Source: JAWXCF01 sp034440515 (GTDB lineage Bacteria > Bacteroidota > Bacteroidia > CAILMK01). From it: a stretch of DNA of 11,472 nucleotides. The first letter of the stretch is position 1. Each line of letters starts with the position of its first letter. Below the pieces are notes generated by a model. The model worked only from the letters and a program-made list of their open reading frames with translations. It made no database searches and was not told the DNA's origin. This document shows positions 7,397-11,472 of this stretch, piece after piece. Location of the stretch: assembly GCA_034440515.1 (NCBI GenBank), contig JAWXCF010000002.1:1-11472 (forward strand). Direction: 5' to 3'. Position numbers and translations under genes: made by a program.

Positions 7397-7431
7397 AAAA
7401 GGGCCATTGGTTGTAAAACCTTTGACCTTTT
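7397..7431. terminator. Bidirectional hairpin between the lipoprotein gene and mscL
   Basis: AAAAGG (7397-7402) pairs with CCTTTT (7426-7431), and an inner GGTT (7409-7412) pairs with AACC (7417-7420) around GTAA, with an internal loop between. The A-run on one side and T-run on the other would serve convergent transcripts from both directions. It lies 26 bases after the lipoprotein stop and 39 bases after the mscL stop. Confidence 0.5.
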
Positions 7432-7469
7432 ACTTATGCGTTAAGCTTATGTAATTAACTTTAGCTTAG

Positions 7470-7886
7470 TTATTTTTTTCTCAATTCGTCTCTTATTTCC
7501 ATCAGTAAACTTTCCTCAGCTGTTGGTGCAGGTGCTACTTCTGGCTCTGTTAGTTTGTTTCTACTCATTTTGTTTATACCCTTCACCATCATAAATATTA
7601 CGAATGCAATAATTAAAAATTCTAATGTAATTTGAATGAACTGACCATATCTGATGGCAACTTCTGGCGTTATAACTTTATCGCTTTCTTTCACAGCATC
7701 ATTTAACACTACTTTCAAGTTGACAAAATTTATTCCTCCGATTATTTGACCAATTATTGGCATAATAATATCGTCAACTAATGAGCTTACTATCTTGCCA
7801 AAGGAAGCTCCAATGATGACGCCTACAGCTAAATCGACTACACTACCTCTGCTAATGAACTCTTTAAATTCTTTACCTATGCTCAT
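7470..7886 (-). CDS. mscL: Large-conductance mechanosensitive channel MscL
   Basis: MscL is a homopentameric inner-membrane channel that opens under high membrane tension and releases solutes on hypo-osmotic shock. The 138 residues match the family length and order: an amphipathic N-terminal helix (KEFKEFISRGSVVDLAVGV), TM1 lining the pore (about 15-45, with the small-residue stretch AVGVIIGASFGKIVSSLV and then DDIIMPIIG), a periplasmic loop (about 50-80), TM2 (about 82-103, FIQITLEFLIIAFVIFMMV), and a C-terminal cytoplasmic helix (SLLMEIRDELRKK) that forms the bundle. The proline- and alanine-rich linker APAPTAEE lies between TM2 and that bundle. Everything expected is present. It is transcribed alone, with a perfect -7 box upstream. 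Confidence 0.98.
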   Translation of the reverse strand: MSIGKEFKEFISRGSVVDLAVGVIIGASFGKIVSSLVDDIIMPIIGQIIGGINFVNLKVVLNDAVKESDKVITPEVAIRYGQFIQITLEFLIIAFVIFMMVKGINKMSRNKLTEPEVAPAPTAEESLLMEIRDELRKK

Positions 7887-7918
7887 ATTTATTTTAGTTT
7901 AAGTTTATTGTACTGATA

Positions 7919-7952
7919 CAAATGTATTATAAAACCAATTATAATTTACAAA
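7919..7952 (-). promoter_or_regulatory. mscL promoter
   Basis: On the minus strand TTTG (7952-7949), 22 bases, then TACATTTG (7926-7919), a perfect TAnnTTTG box. The spacing is slightly longer than the usual 19-21. The leader to the ATG at 7886 would be about 25-30 bases. Confidence 0.55.
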
Positions 7953-8015
7953 TATGTTGAAAACTTGGTAATTAAAAATAAAATAATAGAAGATTAATGA
8001 TAATATTGCTAAATA

Positions 8016-8050
8016 GTTAAACCAGACTGAAAATTTCAATCTGGTTTAAC
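8016..8050. repeat. 35-nt near-perfect inverted repeat
   Basis: The arms gttaaaccagactgaaa (8016-8032) and tttcaatctggtttaac (8034-8050) are complementary at 16 of 17 positions around a single central base, so the real loop would be the A/T-rich centre. It lies between the T9SS cargo gene (end 8220) and the mscL promoter. No T-run follows on either strand. It could stop transcripts from the cargo gene, stabilise their 3' ends, or bind a dimeric protein. Confidence 0.6.
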
Positions 8051-8061
8051 GTCACCACGTA

Positions 8062-8181
8062 TTAAAGCACCAACTTTCGAACATATTCCCTACTGCCATT
8101 AAATAATTGACGGCCTAGGTACTGGTCTAAATGTTCAATCGCAAAATCTTCTGTAATTAATGTCCTTCGTTTCGCATAGAT
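8062..8181 (-). pseudogene. Possible remnant of a T9SS C-terminal sorting domain
   Basis: A 39-codon stretch without a start codon, closed by TAA at both ends. Its translation includes DFAIEHLDQY and ends LFNGSREYVRKLVL. The spacing of F-x-I-x-x-L, the tyrosine, then NG and a final RKLVL is like the last strands of type A sorting domains. It sits just downstream of the intact cargo gene on the same strand, in a different position from that gene's own sorting domain. This is inference by eye from a short stretch. The rest of 7887-8219 holds the mscL promoter and the inverted repeat. Confidence 0.3.
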
Positions 8182-8219
8182 TTAGGCGGTGTAAATTGCC
8201 CAAATCAAATTAATGTTAG

Positions 8220-10841
8220 TTACTGTTTAGACACGTAGTGGCTGCTGACAAATGACGTGCTTGAAACACGAACTATATACTGGCCAGGTGCTATGGCATC
8301 AGTAGGGATAGTAGAGGTTTGTAGGCCTGCAACTAGGTGTAATTGATTTACATAAACCATTTGCCCTTGCATATTGTACATATTTACTTGTACCAATTCA
8401 TCTTTATTGCCTATTATATTAAGGTTTAAGATGTTATTGCACGGGTTTGGGTATGTTGAGATATTTAGTTTTGGTTGGCTACCAGTAGTAGCAGTAATAC
8501 TTGTTAATATTTGTTTGGCTTTTAACAGGTTTCCTCCTTGTATAGAAAATTCGCCTACTTGTGTAATGTTACTTGAGGAAATACTTAATTGTCCGTTTGA
8601 TTCTGTAGTAAACTTGCTAATTGTATCTTTTTTCCAATCAGTGCCGTTCCATTTTATTAGGTTGCTTTGGGTTCTATCATATTTTGAGCCCTCTTGGTCT
8701 TTGTTCCAATATAGTTTTATCGTTAGGTCAGACCCACCTATCAGGTCTTCAGTAATGCTCCAAGTTTTGTTTACGCATAGTGGTGCCTCGGCCCTAAGCT
8801 CACCATATAGACCTCTGTCATATATACCGTGGCTCAACTTGACTGTATATACATCTGCATTACCATTGTTATTTACACTTATTGGATTATAGTTATTGCC
8901 ATTACCAATTGGGTATATAGCTGGCTTAGTAGAAGATACATATTGGCTAACGCTACCAGTACTGCTAATGCTGCTATCCATAATAAAGTGACAAGTAGCA
9001 CTGTATCCTGAAAAGTATTGAGCCGTATTTAGGTCAACATTATATTTACCTGTATGTAAACAACCATTTACAAATATGAAACTGTTATTTACTATCATTT
9101 GACTGTTTAATTGAACCCCTTTAGTCCTGTTTAGGCTAAATGATTTTAGGCTACCACTTAGCGACGGTAACTCAATTTTGTTACCAGTTCCAGTTATTTC
9201 TAGCTTCATCATTCCGTTAGACTCTAGGTATCCGTTGGTTGTGAATTGGGTAGTACCATTTATAATTAAAGTGCCAGCAGAATTATTTAGCGGACCTTCT
9301 ATTAGGTTCAGATTTCCCAATACTTCTAGTGTCTGATTGTTCCAACTTACACCATTTGCTCTTTCTACAGTTAGGTCTTTTATTTGCAATGTTGTATTGG
9401 TAAATAAGTCATTTGGTAGTGTAATTCTCAAACCACTGGTGTTATTTAATTCACCAAATGCAAAACTTGTATTCGTATTTACTGTAATGTGGCCGTTTTG
9501 AGCATTAATTGGTTTATTGCCAGTCAATTTTAGTTTTTTACCGCAGATGTCCATTGTTCCTACTATCAGATTTAGGCTGCCTGTCACGCTTAAATCTGAT
9601 AGAATGCTGATGCCTTTTGCATTTATAATTGTTAGGTTTTTTATGGTGGAAGGCAGCCCTGTACCGGTTACTTGTGCATCAACTCCTATGTAGGTATATG
9701 AGGCACTCGAACTAAATGCTCTTGTTTCTGTGATGATGGCGCCGATTATCCCCGAATCTGAGATGCCATCTTTATGAGAAATGATTAATGAAGCGTTATC
9801 ATTTAGGTAAAATGCACCTGAACCCTCAATGGTATGCTCTGGTGTTTTCATATTTAGTGTGCCATATACGTCCATTTTACCTGGATACATTATGTTCACA
9901 CCTTCCCACGCCATAGTTGTGCCTTTAGCAATGATTATGTCCCCTGTTAAGCTTGAGTATAGTGGTAATTTATTATCAACCTCTCCCTGAAAGTTAAAGG
10001 TAAAGTCAACATCTGTATTTATGAATCTGAATGTAGTCTGTATGCTGCCAAATGGACCGTGAAATGCAACTCCATCAGCGTGAGCTGTAATCAATCCTGA
10101 CTGTGCCATTAGTGTAGTTGTACCCTTACCCGTTATTTTAAAGTTTTTAAAGTCTAGTCTAGCTTCTGGTAAAACAGTAAAGTTTGCATTTGGCCATATA
10201 TTTAGATCTTGACTTAAGGTCACTATACCATATATATTAGATATTTTTACTGAATTCTTAATATTAACAGGTAGAGCATTTCCTGTTATTTGGTTGCCAG
10301 TACCATTATAATCATATCTAGCATTCTGATCAAATGTTCTTTTATTAGTTAATACAGAACCTGCATTTGCCACGGCAAAGCCAATTCCGTACTTATGACC
10401 TGTCACCATACTTGCATTTGATGCCAATATAAAGCTAGACGCTGTACTGCCTGTAACTGTGTAAGTACCGAAGTCTATATATCCATATACAGTTAATGTA
10501 CCGTTGCACAATACATTAGACTTAAGTATTATTGCATCCTTAGCACTTATGGTTAATATAGCAGAGGGGCTGATGGTTAAATTCATTCCAACTAGGTTGG
10601 TACCATTACTTACTACATTATGGTTAACTATTACAGTAGCATCATCACCTGGTATGCTAAGGGTTTGGCTCCATTTACCGTTATCATATTTTTCCCAAAT
10701 ATTGTTTTGACCCCAATTCCCACTTAGTTTGCTGCGGTAGTCTCCATTTGACTGTGCATTAAGTGCTACGTTTATAACTGTAATTAGTAGTACTAACAGT
10801 ACCAGTAATTTTATGTCAACTATTTTTTTTTCAGTTCTCAT
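8220..10841 (-). CDS. Large repetitive T9SS cargo protein with type A sorting domain
   Basis: This 873-residue secreted protein has a signal peptide (basic start, hydrophobic 11-27, likely cleavage after LNAQ at 30). The mature start is DYRSKLSGNWGQNNIWE (34-50), then WSQTLSIPGDDATVIVNH, a common opening of Bacteroidota surface proteins. From about 80 to 620 it is rich in short strands with Gly, Asn, Thr and Leu (for example GNLNLIEG, GTLIINGT), suggesting a beta-solenoid. Internal repeats are visible: NASMVTGHKYGI...LPVNIKN (142-196) and NASLIISHKDGI...LPSTIKN (349-402), with shorter echoes at 247 and 448. Residues 793-873 (NISTYPNPCNN..., MYNMQGQMVY, APGQYIVRV) are a type A T9SS sorting domain, cleaved during export and replaced by surface anchoring. 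Its role is unknown; adhesin-like is a guess. No enzyme motif is seen. It has its own -7 box upstream. Confidence 0.88.
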   Translation of the reverse strand: MRTEKKIVDIKLLVLLVLLITVINVALNAQSNGDYRSKLSGNWGQNNIWEKYDNGKWSQTLSIPGDDATVIVNHNVVSNGTNLVGMNLTISPSAILTISAKDAIILKSNVLCNGTLTVYGYIDFGTYTVTGSTASSFILASNASMVTGHKYGIGFAVANAGSVLTNKRTFDQNARYDYNGTGNQITGNALPVNIKNSVKISNIYGIVTLSQDLNIWPNANFTVLPEARLDFKNFKITGKGTTTLMAQSGLITAHADGVAFHGPFGSIQTTFRFINTDVDFTFNFQGEVDNKLPLYSSLTGDIIIAKGTTMAWEGVNIMYPGKMDVYGTLNMKTPEHTIEGSGAFYLNDNASLIISHKDGISDSGIIGAIITETRAFSSSASYTYIGVDAQVTGTGLPSTIKNLTIINAKGISILSDLSVTGSLNLIVGTMDICGKKLKLTGNKPINAQNGHITVNTNTSFAFGELNNTSGLRITLPNDLFTNTTLQIKDLTVERANGVSWNNQTLEVLGNLNLIEGPLNNSAGTLIINGTTQFTTNGYLESNGMMKLEITGTGNKIELPSLSGSLKSFSLNRTKGVQLNSQMIVNNSFIFVNGCLHTGKYNVDLNTAQYFSGYSATCHFIMDSSISSTGSVSQYVSSTKPAIYPIGNGNNYNPISVNNNGNADVYTVKLSHGIYDRGLYGELRAEAPLCVNKTWSITEDLIGGSDLTIKLYWNKDQEGSKYDRTQSNLIKWNGTDWKKDTISKFTTESNGQLSISSSNITQVGEFSIQGGNLLKAKQILTSITATTGSQPKLNISTYPNPCNNILNLNIIGNKDELVQVNMYNMQGQMVYVNQLHLVAGLQTSTIPTDAIAPGQYIVRVSSTSFVSSHYVSKQ

Positions 10842-10869
10842 AACTAATGTGTTTTTTCAGATAACGATT

Positions 10870-10877
10870 CAAAACTA
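10870..10877 (-). promoter_or_regulatory. -7 box upstream of the T9SS cargo gene
   Basis: TAGTTTTG on the minus strand is a perfect TAnnTTTG match, 28 bases before the ATG at 10841. No canonical -33 TTG is found at the right distance. Confidence 0.5.
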
Positions 10878-10988
10878 TGGGGTTGCAAACCTGAAAACTG
10901 AATTTTGGACTTTAGCTAGGTAACACTTGAATGTAAGAAATATAAGATTATCATATAATTGACAGAATTAATTTAACAATTGCATCAT

Positions 10989-11108
10989 TTACTGACCAAA
11001 TATTAGATAAGTCTTATACAAATTCAATTCTTTCTCTACTGGGAAGCCCCCTATATTACTGGTTGTAAGTGAAACCAAATAGGCACCTTTCAAAGTCTTG
11101 TAATATTT
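10989..11108 (-). pseudogene. Possible second remnant of a T9SS sorting domain
   Basis: A 39-codon stretch without a start codon between two TAA stops. Its translation contains LKGAYLVSLTTSNIGGFP and VEKELNLYK. The run G-x-Y-L-V-S-L, a turn, then K-x-L-x-L is the usual ending of type A sorting domains. It lies upstream of the intact cargo gene on the same strand, so it may be the tail of a former neighbouring cargo gene. In the same frame, just before the upstream stop, is a 13-codon stretch with ATG that I do not interpret. Confidence 0.3.
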
Positions 11109-11472
11109 TTATGAAAGTGTAATCTTTTTCCTAGCTACATTTTTGGACATTATTAATATTTTATTGAATATTTATTTAGATTTTGCCCGACTATAAAGTT
11201 TTATTGCAGTAATTAATGTTGCTATCAAATTAGAGTTTCCTATATTAATCATCGTTGTAAAGGGTATTATATTGAAATATAAATGGGATGGGTTTTAAAG
11301 CGTTTATTAAGTATTAGATTATGCCCTATGTTAATCTAATATTATGAAATTATTATTTTGAAATGATTGTATATTAGTAAATGGTAAAGGAAAGTAAAAA
11401 GACAAACATTAATTTAAATCGATAATTACAAAACTTTTTTATTTGATTTTAATGTTATTCTACTTTATACAC
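11109..11472. other. AT-rich gene-free region at the right edge
   Basis: Stops are dense in all six frames and no family motif could be read. The one clear structure is the inverted repeat at 11312-11341. No gene entering from the right edge is recognisable. Confidence 0.6.
11312..11341. repeat. Perfect 10-bp inverted repeat in AT-rich spacer
   Basis: tattagatta (11312-11321) and taatctaata (11332-11341) are exact complements around a ten-base loop. There is no T-run after it on the plus strand. It could be an operator-like site or a weak hairpin. Confidence 0.4.

Noticed and set aside
7442..7480. Six-bp stem (taagct/agctta) followed by a T-run
   Set aside because: The T-run lies inside the last codons of mscL, the loop is long, and the hairpin at 7397-7431 is a better terminator.
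8374..8892. Open frame of 172 codons on the plus strand
   Set aside because: It lies antisense inside the T9SS cargo gene, has no recognisable domain and a composition of a reversed beta-rich gene.
11091..11117. Six-bp inverted repeat ctttca/tgaaag
   Set aside because: The arms are short, the loop is 15 bases or more, and such pairs are expected by chance in AT-rich spacer.
1..11472. CRISPR array, tRNA or rRNA genes, insertion sequence, multi-gene defence operon
   Set aside because: I looked for regularly spaced repeats, tRNA T-arm patterns and transposase motifs on both strands and found none.

Overview
The window looks like an AT-rich chromosome segment of a Bacteroidota bacterium. Three things support this. 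There is a type IX secretion (T9SS) cargo protein with a type A C-terminal sorting domain. There are families typical of the phylum (an OB-fold tRNA_anti-like protein next to a YceI protein). Perfect matches to the Bacteroidota -7 promoter box TAnnTTTG lie upstream of six of the seven genes whose upstream region is complete. I cannot name the genus.

Layout, left to right. (1) 1-944, minus strand: a chorismate-binding isochorismate synthase (menF/entC type) whose C-terminus runs off the left edge. (2) 1035-1496, minus: a small membrane-anchored OB-fold protein, possibly co-transcribed with menF. (3) 1610-2173, plus: a secreted YceI-family protein, divergent from the OB gene and followed by a clear intrinsic terminator. 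(4) 2316-3380, plus: rlmN, which starts at a TTG codon just behind a perfect -7 box. (5) 3367-6741, minus: a 1124-residue Dna2-like nuclease-helicase whose 3' end overlaps that of rlmN by 14 bp. (6) 6909-7370, plus: a small C2-like lipoprotein. (7) 7470-7886, minus: mscL. (8) 8220-10841, minus: an 873-residue repetitive T9SS cargo protein. The flanks of gene 8 (8051-8219 and 10842-11472) carry no intact gene. Each holds a 39-codon open stretch, without a start codon, that resembles the tail of a T9SS sorting domain.

Most of the window is housekeeping or envelope biology: menaquinone or siderophore precursor synthesis, 23S rRNA/tRNA methylation, osmotic safety valve, lipoprotein, secreted adhesin-like protein. 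Apart from the possible OB-menF unit, the genes look independently transcribed, with no large operon. The gene most worth a second look is the nuclease-helicase. It aligns by eye with eukaryotic Dna2 over both the nuclease and the SF1 helicase, but it appears to have lost the iron-sulfur ligands and the motif I histidine, and it carries an N-terminal DUF4145-like helical module. Whether it repairs DNA or defends against phage cannot be told from this window. I found no CRISPR array, tRNA, rRNA, insertion sequence or obvious multi-gene defence system.
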